Source: Mesostigma viride
Lineage: Eukaryota > Streptophyta > Mesostigmatophyceae > Mesostigmatales > Mesostigmataceae
DNA: 64,000 nt
Direction: 5' to 3'
Assembly: GCA_009746045.1 (NCBI GenBank)
Contig: RPFO01000506.1
Location: forward strand, 16,001 to 80,000
A model generated the notes under the pieces. That model saw only the letters and a program-made list of their open reading frames with translations. It made no database searches and was not told the DNA's origin. Below are positions 11,167 through 22,055 of this stretch, piece after piece (position 1 is the stretch's first letter; every line of letters begins with the position of its first letter). The translations under genes and the position numbers were made by a program.

Positions 11167-12558
11167 CTAGCCCGCTGGGGGCGTCCACATCTTGTGGTTG
11201 ATCATCAGGTCCCCGCCCCTCCAGTACACCTTGGGCTTCTGGGGGTCCTGCTTATGGCGGAGGTATTCCGGCCACAGGTCGCGTCGCTGCTGTTGCTGAG
11301 CGGGGGTGAGGTCGTCATCCAGCGTCCAGGTGAGGTCGTGCAACCGCTTGCGACGAGAGAGGAACCGCTGCTTATCCTCAGGGGAGGGGAAGGTGAGTAG
11401 GACTGGTGGGGGAGCCGCCTTGTCCCGTGAGTGGGGAAGGCGGTGGCACCCACGCAGTTCTACCTCACCTACCAGGCCCATGAGGGTAAGAAGCTGGTTC
11501 TTGAGCTCGTCAGCAAGAGAGGTTGACGTCTCACCTGGCTTCTGGGGGAAGCGACGTAGCACCACTCGGCACTCGCGGCGAGCGCGGTCGGTGACCTCCC
11601 GTTGCTGGGTCTGGCGGTGGTCCTCCAGCTCCTGGAGCTTTGTGGCGATGGCGTCGGTGGTGGAGGCGGTCGCTGACCGCAGCAGGTCCGCGTAGGAGAG
11701 CGGCGGGAGGTCGCCAGCATCCTGCCGGGGTGGCTGGGATGCAATGGTGGCCGTCTGCTCCGCTATCTTGGGGACCTGTGTGGCCAGGGCCTCGGTGTGG
11801 GCGGTGATGGCCTCAAGCTTCTTCAGGAGCACGCCACACTTGCCCTCCACCTGGTTAAGGCGAGAGACAAGTGCAGCATGCGTTTCCGAAACCTGCGCCG
11901 CGGTGTGTAGCGCCGTGAACTGGGGTTGTAGCTTGTGGACGACCTTGGTTTCCACGTTGGAGACCCGGGCTTCCACCGTGTTGAGCGTCGTGTTCAGCGA
12001 GGTCAGCTTCTCGGCCAACGGCCAGGTCACGTGCTCCTCCAGCACTGCTCGGATGTCATCCTTGCAGAGGGAGGAAGCCGATGTGGCTGTCGGCCGCGCA
12101 GGCTGGGCTGGGGTGCGGATCCTGGCGACAATTGTGCTCATAGGTAGCTGGAAGTAGCTGCACATGATGGCGATGCGGTGGTTGAGCTCTGGCCTGGCAA
12201 GGAACCTCTCCAGGTCGTCGGCGGGGATGGGCCCTACGGCCCCATGGAGCTTGCGTTCCTGTGATAAGAAACGCACTATTTCGGCGCATTCGTCTTTGGT
12301 CAGTTCCAGCCAGTTGGTGAAAGAAAAGCGTTCGTAATCTGGTAGGTACTTTCGCCATTTGGGTTCGTGGCAGGGTTTCTTGGGCTCGGGCGAGGCGCTG
12401 GGCGATGGGTTTGCTGGCGGTGGGTTGGCAGGCCCAGACGGCTGGTTGGCGGGTAAGCCTGGCGGCTGAACAATGGCGAGGGCGAGAGGGTTGGGCGGGG
12501 CGCTGGGAAGCTGTGCCAGCTCCTTTTCCAGCCCTCGTTTTGCTTTGGTAGTCGTCAT
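11167..12558 (-). CDS. LINE ORF1 protein, L1 ORF1p-like, intact
   Basis: An intact 463-codon ORF beginning with ATG at 12558. Residues 1-110 are Pro/Ala-rich with a basic patch (PKKPCHEPKW). Residues about 175-290 form heptad-like Leu/Val/Thr repeats (LNTTLNTVEARVSNVETKV), typical of a trimerising coiled coil. Residues about 335-400 resemble an RRM (VVLRRFP; VLLTFPSPEDKQRFL). The C-terminus carries LDDDLTPAQQQQRRDLW, matching the conserved C-terminal domain of L1-type ORF1 proteins, which bind RNA as chaperones in the retrotransposition particle. It is alone in its element, with no ORF2 downstream. It is the only uninterrupted ORF1 of the three in the window. Assignment rests on architecture and motifs; sequence-level identity to a named clade was not tested. 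Confidence 0.8.
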   Translation of the reverse strand: MTTTKAKRGLEKELAQLPSAPPNPLALAIVQPPGLPANQPSGPANPPPANPSPSASPEPKKPCHEPKWRKYLPDYERFSFTNWLELTKDECAEIVRFLSQERKLHGAVGPIPADDLERFLARPELNHRIAIMCSYFQLPMSTIVARIRTPAQPARPTATSASSLCKDDIRAVLEEHVTWPLAEKLTSLNTTLNTVEARVSNVETKVVHKLQPQFTALHTAAQVSETHAALVSRLNQVEGKCGVLLKKLEAITAHTEALATQVPKIAEQTATIASQPPRQDAGDLPPLSYADLLRSATASTTDAIATKLQELEDHRQTQQREVTDRARRECRVVLRRFPQKPGETSTSLADELKNQLLTLMGLVGEVELRGCHRLPHSRDKAAPPPVLLTFPSPEDKQRFLSRRKRLHDLTWTLDDDLTPAQQQQRRDLWPEYLRHKQDPQKPKVYWRGGDLMINHKMWTPPAG

Positions 12559-13114
12559 AGCTGGTCACGTGCGTAACTTTGTCTATACTGCGTGGCAGCC
12601 GTAACCGTTTATACTGGCAAGTGCGTCTTAGAAAGGCGCATCGAATGCAAGTGGTCTGACCGAATTTGGGGCTCAGACGCAAAAGATCTGAACTCCGCCG
12701 TCAGCCATACCGCCGTCAGCCATTTTCGTTTTCGCAACGAGCCCCATAAACGGGGCCATAGTGAGCTTGGAGGGTCAAAACGTTGAAAATAGGTGTTGTA
12801 TAAGTTATACAGCATCAAACATGCATCAAACATCATGACTGGATGACCTAATATGACGTACTGAATCAGGCAGCCATAGCCAAAGCATCATCCACTCTCA
12901 CAACGTGTTGAGCACATGCCTCGTGGGAAGGGAGGTGCTGGGCTTTCATTCCATAACGCGTGCAATACTGAAAGAAAGAGGCACGTGTAATGAAAGGCTT
13001 GGATAGGTTGAGTGATCCATGAGCTTACATGCAGGCAAAGATGACGCTGGAATGCATGCTAGCAAATGGTGGCAAGATCATTGCTAACAACACATGATTA
13101 TACACCATGATTAT

Positions 13115-15188
13115 TGTCACAAAGTATATACATGACCATGAAAAAAACAAGCCACGAGCCACGAGCGGACATGGCTGACGGCGGAGCTCAGAACTTTTGC
13201 GTCTGAGCCCCAAATGCAGTCAGATCACTTGCAACCGATGCGTCTTTTCTAGGCGCATCTGCTACTAGCATCGGTTACAGCTGTAACGCAGTATTGTGAC
13301 CAGCCTGCAGCAATTACGCAAAGCACCACGGCGTCTCTCTAAGACGCACACTGATATAATTTTCCGAACCTATTACGCAATATATGGCGAGCAAACGCCT
13401 GTCGACGCAACGCAGTTTGGCGGATGCGCTCGCCCATGACAATGCGGCAGCTGCGGCTGCAGCTTTGCCAGCTCCGGCAGGCAGCGGTGACACTAGTCGT
13501 GCACTGGTGGTCGCCCACTGAGCAACCTCCCGGGCTCAATGCCTCGCCATCGGCATCGCCTGACCCTAAACGCGCCCGCTCCGCCGACAAAACAGGAGGG
13601 TCTTCACGCCCCTCGGAACCGCGCTTTCGGCCCCAACCTTTCCAGGTCGATGATCACGACTGGACCAACATGTCCCCGGCCGATGCTCTGCACTGCATCT
13701 TCTTCGGGGACTACGCCTCGCTTTACGACCTGTGCCTCCATCTCCACGACAACAATCGCCTCCTCCTCCCGGACGGCCGCCGCTGGAACAACATCAGCAC
13801 GCTGTTCGGGTGCGCCCGCCCCCAAGTCCAGCACACCATCCTCAACTCCCTTGACTCCAGCGCTCTGGTCAACGGCGAGATCTGGGCTCCATTCATCTCC
13901 GCCCGGCCCCGCCCTCCGTTCCATCCTCACGGAAGCCTTTCAGCAGCACGTGACCCCCCTTGCTGCTGACGTCGCAGCAATGGCCGGGTGGTCCGCTGGC
14001 TGCTGAACTTCCTCACCTCACCGCCATCTCCACTGCCATTTCCGCCTCCACTGCCGACATCAAAGCCCAGCTCCTCCATGACCTCGACCTATACGCCTTC
14101 AAGCCACCGCCACCGCCCTTGAGAGCTTGTATGACACCGCCGGCCAGTCACCGCCCAGGCGGTGAAGGACATCGCCGCCCAGCCGGCGCCTGCTGGCCCG
14201 GCCGGCGATGCTCCCTCCACCTGGGCGGACTTGCTTAAGCAGCACTCCACCTCCACCACCTCCACCATTTCGGCACAACTCAAGCAACAAGCCCTCGACC
14301 TTCGCGAGGAAGCCGACATCGCCCGGCGCAGCCACAATGTCATCGTCAAGCACTTCGACCAGCCGGCAGGTGAGACCTCCACGAGCCTTCTTGAGGCATT
14401 TAAGCGCGCCATTTTTGCCCCCATGTTACTCACTGGTGAGCTGGACATGTCGGCTGTCCGCCTCCCCCGCGCGCGGGGGAAGGCTGACCCGGCACCCGTG
14501 CTCCTCACCTTTAAGTACATGGCGGACAAGCTGGCGTTCCTTCAATGCCGCAAGAAGCTCTCGGAGACTCGCTTCACGCTGGACGACGACTTGACCCTGG
14601 CCCAGCAACAGCGGCGACGCGAGCTATGGCCGACCTACCTTCAGCTCCAGCAGAGCGTTAGGGGGAAGCAGGTATACTGGAGGGGGGCGGTCATCCACGT
14701 TGACCACAAGCCCTGGCAGCCCCCTCCTGCCACCTCAGACTAGGGAATCCATACCAGTAGTGTAGATTAGTCAGGCTTAGCCTAGCATGTGGCCCACGCG
14801 CATGTGCGCCCATAATGGCGCCCATGGATGTTGCCTTCAGAATTTAGCCAAGCCATGCCTATAATGGGACTCCCATGGACGTTGCATTAAGAATATAGCC
14901 ATGCTATGCCTAGGCAGAGAGATGCTCTCAGTCGAGAAGCCATGCCCTAGCCCTTGTATAGCCATGATGATCTTCCTCCCCCGTGCCAGGATCCCCCCCC
15001 CTAGGCGGGTTGAACCTGAGACAGCATGGCGGTGCAGGTGCCCTTGAGGCACCTAGAGCAAGGGTAGCTTACATTCCCACCCTTGCATGAAGTAGCCTAG
15101 AATGTATTAAAAGCCATATGCCCCTTCTCAGGGATATGTGCAACATTTACTCCCAACGGAGTGATGTTGATAATTAATTAATTAATTA
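13115..15188 (+). mobile_element. ORF1-only LINE derivative, second copy
   Basis: Inserted in piggyBac copy 1 at the point where copy 2 reads CATGATTATGGGCACCT without this element. Flanking identity is short (ATTAT), so the exact ends are uncertain by a few bases. Order: a 5' UTR sharing GGCTGACGGCGGAGCTCAGA with the minus-strand copy, a broken ORF1, a 440-bp 3' UTR, a hairpin (CTCCCAACGGAG at about 15151) and a (TTAA)n tail at 15168-15190. No reverse transcriptase sequence is present. Confidence 0.7.
13385..14743 (+). pseudogene. LINE ORF1, frameshifted
   Basis: Starts at ATG 13385 (MASKRLSTQRSL) and ends at TAG 14743. The first 43 codons end at a premature TGA near 13520; the remainder continues in other frames with several shifts between 13520 and 14180. 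From 14162 to 14743 the frame is open and includes a coiled-coil segment, an RRM-like segment, LDDDLTLAQQQRRRELWP and a final VYWRGAVIHVDHKPW. It belongs to the same subfamily as the broken copy at 8605-10150 and is distinct at the N-terminus from 11167-12558. Confidence 0.75.
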
Positions 15189-15486
15189 ATTATGGGCACC
15201 TAGCTGATCTTCTTGCACAATCAACGCAGTATAAACCACCAACACCCAATCCTCACGATCTATGCACGGCTTGACGACGTATACAGCACCTAAATACTGC
15301 ACAACTGCAACCTGCTATGGCTGACATGCAAGCAACGTCGAGTAGGATGGCGGTCTTACAGAGGCTGGGCAGAGGTCGGTAGAAATAAGTGGAAAACTGG
15401 CAGAAACTAGGTAGAAACACGATATACTTACGCCTGCAAGCACTATTGGGCCGGTGGCAGAGGCCATTTCCAGGAAAATACAGCAT

Positions 15487-15884
15487 TAATTAATTAATTA
15501 ATTAATTAATTAATTAATTAGACTCGTGCTCCCGTTGGGGAGTCACGGAGCATTAACCCCGATGGATGGATGGATGGGTGCAAACAGTCCTACCGGTCTA
15601 ATCTATCTACATCGGCTACATACTACATCTATCTAATAGCATTCTAACTACAACATCTATCTAGGCAGCCGCACGCTGCCCTAGGGGAGCTATTGGGCGT
15701 GCCTCCCACGGGATTGCACACGCGGGCGCTTCCCCACTGGGGGGGGCTCGTTGTCCTCTATGACCTGGGCCCACTTGGCCTTGTCCATCATCTTCTTCCA
15801 AATCACAGAGAGGCCTAGGCCCCCCATGTCCTCGACTAGCTGTTCTGTGAAGGTGCGGGCCTTGCGGCGTCTAACATCACTGGC
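15487..15884 (-). mobile_element. 5'-truncated LINE with RT C-terminus
   Basis: A 12-bp TSD AAAATACAGCAT (15475-15486 and 15885-15896) flanks it; the empty site is intact at about 57928-57939. On the minus strand it encodes the last 65 or so codons of the RT ORF (GLSVIWKKMMDKAKWAQVI, then a Pro/Arg-rich tail), a 3' UTR with CCATC repeats, the 3' hairpin and a long (TTAA)n tail at 15487-15520. The matching C-terminus in the longer copy is at about 57455-57560. Confidence 0.85.
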
Positions 15885-16332
15885 AAAATACAGCATACCG
15901 TAGCAATAGCCACGGTCACGCCTTACGCTATTTGCAGGCACCATCATGCCCGGAGCTACCCCGTAAAAGTCTGCACAAATCTCGGTTTAGCCGAGAGTCA
16001 CCGGGCGTTCGGAATGAATAAACATGTGTTAAGAAGTCGAAACACCATGGAAATACCGAGCATGGTGCCGCAGCAGACCCGAGTCCTGCCGTATTAGTAT
16101 GCATGCCGGTTTCCAGGGTTTCCGCATGAAAGTTGGGTGAGAAACTACGTTTCCTTTGCCCCAGTACCTCAACAAACTCGTAGAAACCTAATTATCAACC
16201 TTTGAACGCATCATCATGGCCGCGTGCCACCCAACAGCCACTGAAATTCGCTCGAAAACTGGCGAGATCTACCTGCCGCCATCGCCGTCGTCTTCACCTT
16301 CGTCCCGCGAAAATGCCTGATTTCAGTGGTAC

Positions 16333-16550
16333 ATCAAGGAGACTAATGTCGTTAAGGCGGCTTCCTCCACCCCATCCATCATGAAATATGTGCTACATGA
16401 CCTCCCCACGGAGGCATGTTATAATTTAATTTAATTTAATTTAATCAAGGAGACAACCAGCGCAGGCCAGAAATCGGGAGAATCCGGACCATGGTAGCTC
16501 GAGCCTGCCGTTATCTTGTCCGCGTGTTCGAGTCGTTCAGGATGATGAAT
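16333..16550 (+). mobile_element. SINE-like element with a nested mini-LINE
   Basis: Copy 2 of the piggyBac-like element reads CAGTGGTACATATTTG without interruption at about 59088. Here CAGTGGTAC is duplicated (16324-16332 and 16551-16559) around a SINE-like unit matching 3598-3705. The unit is split near its start by a 100-bp LINE 3' end (16344-16443) flanked by its own 11-bp TSD ATCAAGGAGAC. A and B box-like motifs are at about 16490 and 16524. Confidence 0.65.
16344..16443 (+). mobile_element. LINE 3' end, 100 bp
   Basis: Contains only the terminal 3' UTR (GAAATATGTGCTACATGACC), the hairpin CCTCCCCACGGAGG and a (TTTAA)n tail. The same 3' end is found at about 55755-55843. It is flanked by an 11-bp TSD (16333-16343, 16444-16454) created within the SINE-like element. 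It is one of the shortest insertions here that can still be proved by its TSD. Confidence 0.7.
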
Positions 16551-16763
16551 CAGTGGTACATATTTGTTTGCAGCTGTCACACAAAAAAAACCAAAAATAC
16601 CAGGATTTTTTCTTTAATTCTATGAGATGTTTCTGACCTGTCTTGAAAGTTTCAGACCAAAAATCGCATGTTTAATAGGCTTGCCACGTGTCAGATTACA
16701 ACGCGATACATCGCGTCCTAACCCTACAACGCGATGATCGCGTTGTAAAAAAACACGGGTTAA

Positions 16764-17340
16764 TTAATTAATATAGGGACAGCTAATGTTTTGAAGAGTC
16801 GTGAACCACGTCGGGAACCATGGGTGCTCAAACTACAAACACCTGTCCCTAAATCCAAAGTATCACCTATGCCTCACCATCTCCCAGCAACGACCTCAAA
16901 ACAACTCTTACAATGTTCGGTCCTCATTTCCTTGTGTATCATAAAAAACTCTGGTGTTCGTTTGGTTTTTGTTCAGTCCTCACGATGCTATCCCTTTCCA
17001 TCCACCATCGTATGGTCAGCCCCCTTTATGTTCGCCATCCGCCCTCCATGCATGCAAGTCTTCCTACAGGCAGCCACGCAGCTTCCGCTCCTTTCCTGCT
17101 CTCAGACGACTACTCTAGTCCTTTGGGGCCCGTCTTGGGCAGACTAGGTTCCACGCTGAAGTCCCACATCTCCCCACATATTCTTGGATCTTCCAGATTT
17201 TCAGACCTGCGCTAGCTGTCTCTTGATACACAGGCGCAGGATAAATTCGCCAGCGCTAGGCGGGGAGCCTCGACAGCCACCACTCTATACTCGGGCCGAG
17301 GGAGACCCAACTTGGGCCAGGGGAGGGGGCTCGACAGCAA
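16764..17340. other. Region without recognisable gene
   Basis: Contains a degenerate SINE-core sequence near 17205-17230 (GACCTGCGCTAGCTGTCTC). The plus-strand ORFs here (up to 118 codons) show no recognised motif. Confidence 0.4.
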
Positions 17341-17346
17341 TGACAC

Positions 17347-19252
17347 TCAATTCGGGCCAACCTTGGGCACCGGGGACCCCCTCACGCCCTCCTTGACAAA
17401 GTCCCTGTTCTGGAACCCGTCCCCCAGGGCCGCCTTGCCAGGGTCCTTGAGGAAGAGGTTCTCCGCGTCCTCGCTGTGGTAAAGGCAGGAGACGGCGGGC
17501 GAGTCACGCACGTCGCCCACGTAGCCAAACGTGTTCATGTTCTTCTTGCACTGGGCCGACTCCTCGGGCGTGACCAGCCCGCGCGATTCGAGCACGCTCC
17601 AGTTGCTGGGGCGGAGCACGCAGCCAGGCTTGACCTCGGTCTGGGCGACGTAGACGTTGAACCTGCGTGACGTGTGGCAGTAGATGTGATACCCAGGGGG
17701 AAGCAAGTGAACGGTGTACTTGTTAGCAACGGAGCAGAGGCTCAACCTCGGTTTGGGCGACATACACGTTGAACCTGCGTCGTTTTGTGACGGATTGTTT
17801 GTGACAGGGAAAACATGGTGCACCGTTTGCTTGTCGTGTGTTTAGTAGGGATGGAGAGGCTTGATCTAGAGGCCTGCGGACCTCGAGGCTTGACCTAGAG
17901 GTTTGAGCGGGGAACACAGTGCGACCATAAACCATGCAAACAAACACGATGGATAAACCGTGCAAATGGGCATGGGTAAATGAAGGGAAAGAATCGTGTG
18001 AGGTTGATTTCTTACTATGTGACGCAGGCGTTCGACCAGCGGGAGTACTTGGTGACGACGATAAGTATAAACAATCACAAGAAGGCACCGTCAGTGGTGA
18101 CCCTTGCGTGGGTCTTGGCAACATGATCTTGGGCTGTTCGCGTTTGTTTAGTACGTATGCACGCGCTGAACTGTACACAGCACGCTGACCCCGTGTGGCT
18201 AAATAACACACTACACATGATAAGAAACATATGTTGCACCGTTGCTGCTTTGTTGTTAGACCGAACAAGAAAAGGCTTGACATCGGTCCGCACGCCGTGC
18301 ACACGGAACGAGACTGATCATGAGCATGGATCAGTCCACCGCCATCTCAAACACTGCCCCTATCGCCACCATCACGTCAGCATCCTCACGTCAGCATCCT
18401 CCGGGACTACTAGCGACCACTGTTCACGCACATGGGTAGAATGAGACAAACCGCCGCTGGTGCTAGTCCAGCACCACCTCTCCGTCGCCGCTACACCCCC
18501 CAAGACACTCACGGGTTGAACGAGACAAACCGCCGCTGGTGCTAGTCCAGCACCACCTCTGCGTCGCCGCTACACCCCCCAAGACACTCACGGGTTGAAC
18601 GAGACAAACAGCCGCTGGTCCAGCACCATCGCCGACTGGCCGTTCGCGAGGCAGATCTCTGGGTTGGGCGTCTGCCGGTCAATCACTTCCCGCGACGCGA
18701 CATTCGAGGGCGTGACGTCCAGCGCCGAGTTCATCCAAATCCCTGCGCCGATGCCCAACGCAAACAACCCTCCAAACAACGACCTCGTGAAACCGTCACC
18801 CTCATCCTCGTCATCATCATGGTCACCCCCATGGTCATCCCCCGCCCCCCAGCCCCCTCCCGTGGCCGCACCCGGCCCCCGGCGCCACGCATTCCCCTCC
18901 TCCTCATACACCTCATCTCCATACAGCTCCTGGTACCTGTGATACTCATCCTCATCGTGTCCCTGGGAGTAACTGTCAGGTGGCCCGGGCTGGGGGTACC
19001 GGGGGGGGGGGCCTCCGGGGGCAGGTACTCCCGCTGCCGACGCACCGGCATTCCACCGCCGCTCTGGCCCTCACGATCATCCTGCATGCTGGCATACGTA
19101 ACCACCGTGCATGCCCGGCGCGGTCTAGCGACCAGGCCTTGAGGAGACAGGCACAGCCCCTGGCTGGTCTTTGTGGAGAATCGGGCGCGAACCCCTTTGG
19201 GAGAGGATTGGTTGCTTTGCGACGTGGTCATAGGGGCGCGCGCGCTGGTCAT
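17347..19252 (-). CDS. DUF3172-type plastid protein, two exons
   Basis: Exon 1 runs from ATG 19252 to 18592 and exon 2 from 17662 to TGA 17347. The 929-bp intron has GTGAGT at the donor and GCAG at the acceptor and splits a Pro codon between ...SFN and FNVYVAQ. The N-terminus (MTSARAPMTTSQSNQ..., Ser/Thr/Arg-rich, few acidic residues) looks like a chloroplast transit peptide. An acidic linker and one predicted membrane segment (SLFGGLFALGIGAGIWM) follow, then the conserved core with NVASREVIDRQTPNPEIC, FNVYVAQTEVKPGCVL and MNTFGYVG. This pattern matches the cyanobacterial/plant DUF3172 family, whose function is unknown to me. An 11-G tract at 19011-19021 requires a one-base frame change; it may be a sequencing error. 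The start is chosen as the first ATG before the transit-like segment. Confidence 0.75.
17741..17780 (-). repeat. Partial duplicate of exon 2 within the intron
   Basis: This 40-bp segment repeats 17632-17671 with a few changes, covering the acceptor side and the FNVYVAQTEV codons of exon 2. Used as an exon it would soon reach a stop codon. It therefore looks like a local duplication rather than an alternative exon. Confidence 0.7.
18436..18600. repeat. 79-bp minisatellite spanning a splice donor
   Basis: The segment containing the exon 1 end of the DUF3172 gene and its donor (minus strand GTTCAACCCGTGAGTG) is repeated at 18511 and 18590, with a third partial unit near 18436. Each unit also carries GCCGCTGGTGCTAG. 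Extra copies of the donor therefore lie at the start of the intron. Confidence 0.85.
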
Positions 19253-19259
19253 GGATGCC

Positions 19260-21831
19260 GGAGGGGGTACCTGGGAACGGATGGCGGGATAAAAAAAGGC
19301 TCCATTGATTCCAGGACGCGGGGAACACATGACCAGAGAGCGCAGCGGTTGAGTGCCTGAGGAAACGCGGGGGCTTGGGGAAGCTGTGGCACCGGGGACG
19401 GCGACTAGAATAGGACCCTGGCCCCGCGCAAAGCAAGACGCTCTGTGCCCGGAATAGCCACGGCTGGATGTGTTCGACGACCATTGGGTGGACCGACCAT
19501 GATACGGACCATGATGGATCGCGTGGTGTGGAAGAATCAGGTTGCAGGCGGCGGCGGCCGATGGGGGTCCGCGGTGTCGAGGGTGAAGGGTGGTGGGCCC
19601 CTGCGGGGGTTATATAGGCATGTGGGCACGCGGGGGGGGGGGAGGAAGATAACATCCATGGGTGTGAAGGCGTGCAGGTGAGGCACATTGCAGGAGATGA
19701 TTACATACGATGGAAGGTGAGGCATGCCGCAGCTGGGGCACATCATTGCGGTCACGGCGCCGCAGGCAAGAGGCGGCGCAGGTAAGGATCGTGAGGCATG
19801 GAGGAAGCGTGCAGCGAGTGTGGGGCGAACGAACGCTGAGGTGCAGGGAAGGTGCGGTGCAGGGAAGGAACGTCGTGGGAGCAGGAAGTGGGGGGCAGAG
19901 GAAAAGTGGGGAAGAGGGAAAGTGGGGCAAAGGGAAAAGGAGGGCGCTGGCACGACGCTGGGGGCCGCTGAAATGTGGATAGTACAAGTATGGTTGAGTG
20001 ATGGTACAAGTGTGGTAGGGTTGTGGTAAGACTCGCTGTGTGTACGCTCACTATTGCGTACACACAACGGTGCTGGAAGTATGGTAGAAATACATATAAA
20101 TAATAATTATAAGGAACCATACATATAATAATAAGTATAAGGAACCAGGAGCGGGATTGTGACCATATAAACGATAAGTACAAGGAACCAGGAGCGGGAG
20201 CATGAGCCTCCTGAGGAAGATAGCGATTGGCTTGACAACCCCTTTTCCGATCAGAAACGTCCTCAGATGCCAGGCAGGCAGCCAGGCAGGCAGCCAGGCA
20301 GGCAGGAAAGTCCATGCATGCAGGCAAACGCCTGCAATGGAGAGAGACACAGACATGCTGCTTGAGCATATCCTCCGCCCTACTGGCACCTGCCCCCTCC
20401 TCCCTGGCACCCCCACCCTCCCATGCGAGCCTACCTAGGTCTGGGCCATCAGACCCTCACGAAGGGGTAGCCCTCACAAAGCCTGAAGTAAGTAGCAGTC
20501 AGTACACACACAGAAGCTAGACGGCATGGGCATGTTCACAGGTACAAGTTCAGTGCATCCAGTCTCTGGTACCAACGAAGTCAGGCGTAAATTGCTTTCC
20601 TGGTGTACCCGACCCTCGCTGCAGGGCCCCCAGACAACCTAGCCCTTGCTGTCGTAGGACCGGATCCCAGACAAGAAATTGGACATCTTCATGCTCTTAA
20701 TTGCTGTGGAAAGAAATCACACACCACGATTCTTTTAGAAAAAAGCTAAGAGACGCCAAGCGGAGGAGAACCCCCCAAGGAACCCCCTAAACACACGCGC
20801 ACTGGAATGGCAATGCCGCTCGCTATGCAACTTTCAAGTAGATGCTCATATGCTCCCATTACCTTCACTGCCAGTCCAGAGCGCGGGGCCAAAAATTGCG
20901 CACACAAAAATGGCTGCGACTTCAACAGTTTCGGAGCCTCGCCACGTCCTTCAAAAGGTAGCGATGCCACGCAAGCGTCACCTCTAAACGCCACCCTATT
21001 CATGCTTACATACAATTCTAGGGTAAAAACTTGTCATTCACCGTCGTTATCCACGCCCAAGTGGGACATAGGCATGCGTCACCAGTAGTTAGCGTCACCG
21101 GTATCTATGTTTGCCCCCGCTGTACCCAAATTTACGCAGCGTTTCCTCAGCGCGGTGTGAGCAAATTTCGCGATGCGACATGCAACCGTCGCAGAAGAGG
21201 CACCCGACACAAGCGGGTTGCAACGCAGAAGCTGCAAGGGCACGGCACGACGATCGCGTTTTCCTTGCATAAAGCAAGAATTCCCACACTACGGCATCTG
21301 CTAACGCGATCCGTGCGTCATCGTCACCGTCATGCCTCCCTGCTGTACAGATAATCATGGCGAACATAAGGGCGGACAAGACATATTATCAGGCGGAGCC
21401 AATTTTCGGAAGAACCGTCAGGTTCGCCAGAATTGGCGAAGCTTATAAGGCCGTACACGTGAGAAAACATAGGAATAGGGGATGAAAATCCGTCAATCCA
21501 TCCATACATACATCCATCCATACATACATCCACCGAATTTGTCCCGAATTTGCAAGCATAAGGGTGAGGTTCTTCCGAAAATTGGCTCCGCCGTAGAGTT
21601 TCAACGGGCAAGTTGCAAACACGCACGTTACTTGATTACAGTACAGTACACTGAAGTGCAAGGGATGCAGGCCGATCTCGACAGGAACAAACGTGCATGC
21701 TGCCTGGATTCCCTGAACCCAAACGAGCTGGGTTCCGCCATTTGTCCCAAGCGTTTTTACTTTTAATCACTGGGTGCCTACTGTACGGTTTACGTCACGG
21801 TACATCACCGCCCTCAATTGATTCGTGGGGC
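19260..21831. other. Gene-poor interval upstream of the DUF3172 gene
   Basis: Contains a G-rich stretch at 19620-19960, a CAGG repeat at 20270-20310, and CATCCATA repeats at 21495-21535. Apart from the exon candidate at 20639-20703, I see no supported gene. A segment near 21395-21435 (TTTTCGGAAGAACC) is inverted at about 21565-21590, flanking the CATCCATA repeats; it may be a small inverted-repeat element. Confidence 0.4.
20639..20703 (-). CDS. Candidate terminal exon, unknown gene
   Basis: On the minus strand, a pyrimidine-rich TTTCCACAG acceptor precedes 65 bp ending in TAG, giving IKSMKMSNFLSGIRSYDSKG after a split codon. The peptide has ordinary composition and balanced codon use, unlike the surrounding repeats. 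No upstream exon could be joined with confidence, so this is only a candidate. Confidence 0.25.
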
Positions 21832-21840
21832 GCCTTTCGG

Positions 21841-22055
21841 GGGTTTTTGGAAATCGCACCCGGTGCTGGGCGCACCCGATGACAGATGACAATGACGAGA
21901 GGCTACGGTACGCGTCGATAAATACGGGTAACGCTTGCGAAAGGAACGGTGTGGGCCGATAAATACGGGTAACGCTTGCAGACGCGGCGGCATGAGCCGG
22001 AAACATTGTGATCAGGGACGAAACGAACGGAAAGCGCAGCCTACTGGCTCATACT
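21841..22055 (+). repeat. MULE left terminal inverted repeat
   Basis: 215 bp matching the reverse complement of 30973-31187 with two visible substitutions. It includes an internal duplication of GATAAATACGGGTAACGCTT (about 21918 and 21958), so the TIR carries a short tandem motif that may serve as repeated transposase binding sites (inference). Confidence 0.9.

Larger units (their letters stand above)
10743..12736 (-). mobile_element. ORF1-only LINE derivative (HAL1-like), full length
   Basis: A 13-bp TSD, ACGAGCCCCATAA, flanks it at 10730-10742 and 12737-12749. The uninterrupted site exists at about 54804-54816 in piggyBac copy 2. On the minus strand the order is: 5' UTR with two GGCTGACGGCGG repeats, ORF1 (463 codons), a 420-bp 3' UTR, a hairpin and a (TTAA)n tail. 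No ORF2 is present and there is no gap where it could have been lost after insertion. This resembles mammalian HAL1 'half-LINEs', which carry ORF1 only and are moved in trans. Confidence 0.8.
10295..16759. mobile_element. piggyBac-like non-autonomous element, copy 1
   Basis: TTAA (10291-10294) precedes CCCATGTG, and CACGGG is followed by TTAA (16760-16763), matching the piggyBac pattern of TTAA targets with CCC/GGG termini. Near both ends are palindromic AACGCGATAYATCGCGTT motifs (10316-10335; 16699-16747). The element is homologous, block by block, to 54366-59297. Differences are explained by nested insertions: LINE derivatives at 10743-12736, 13115-15188 and 15487-15884, and a SINE/LINE pair at 16333-16550. 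No piggyBac transposase is present, so it would need one in trans. Confidence 0.75.
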
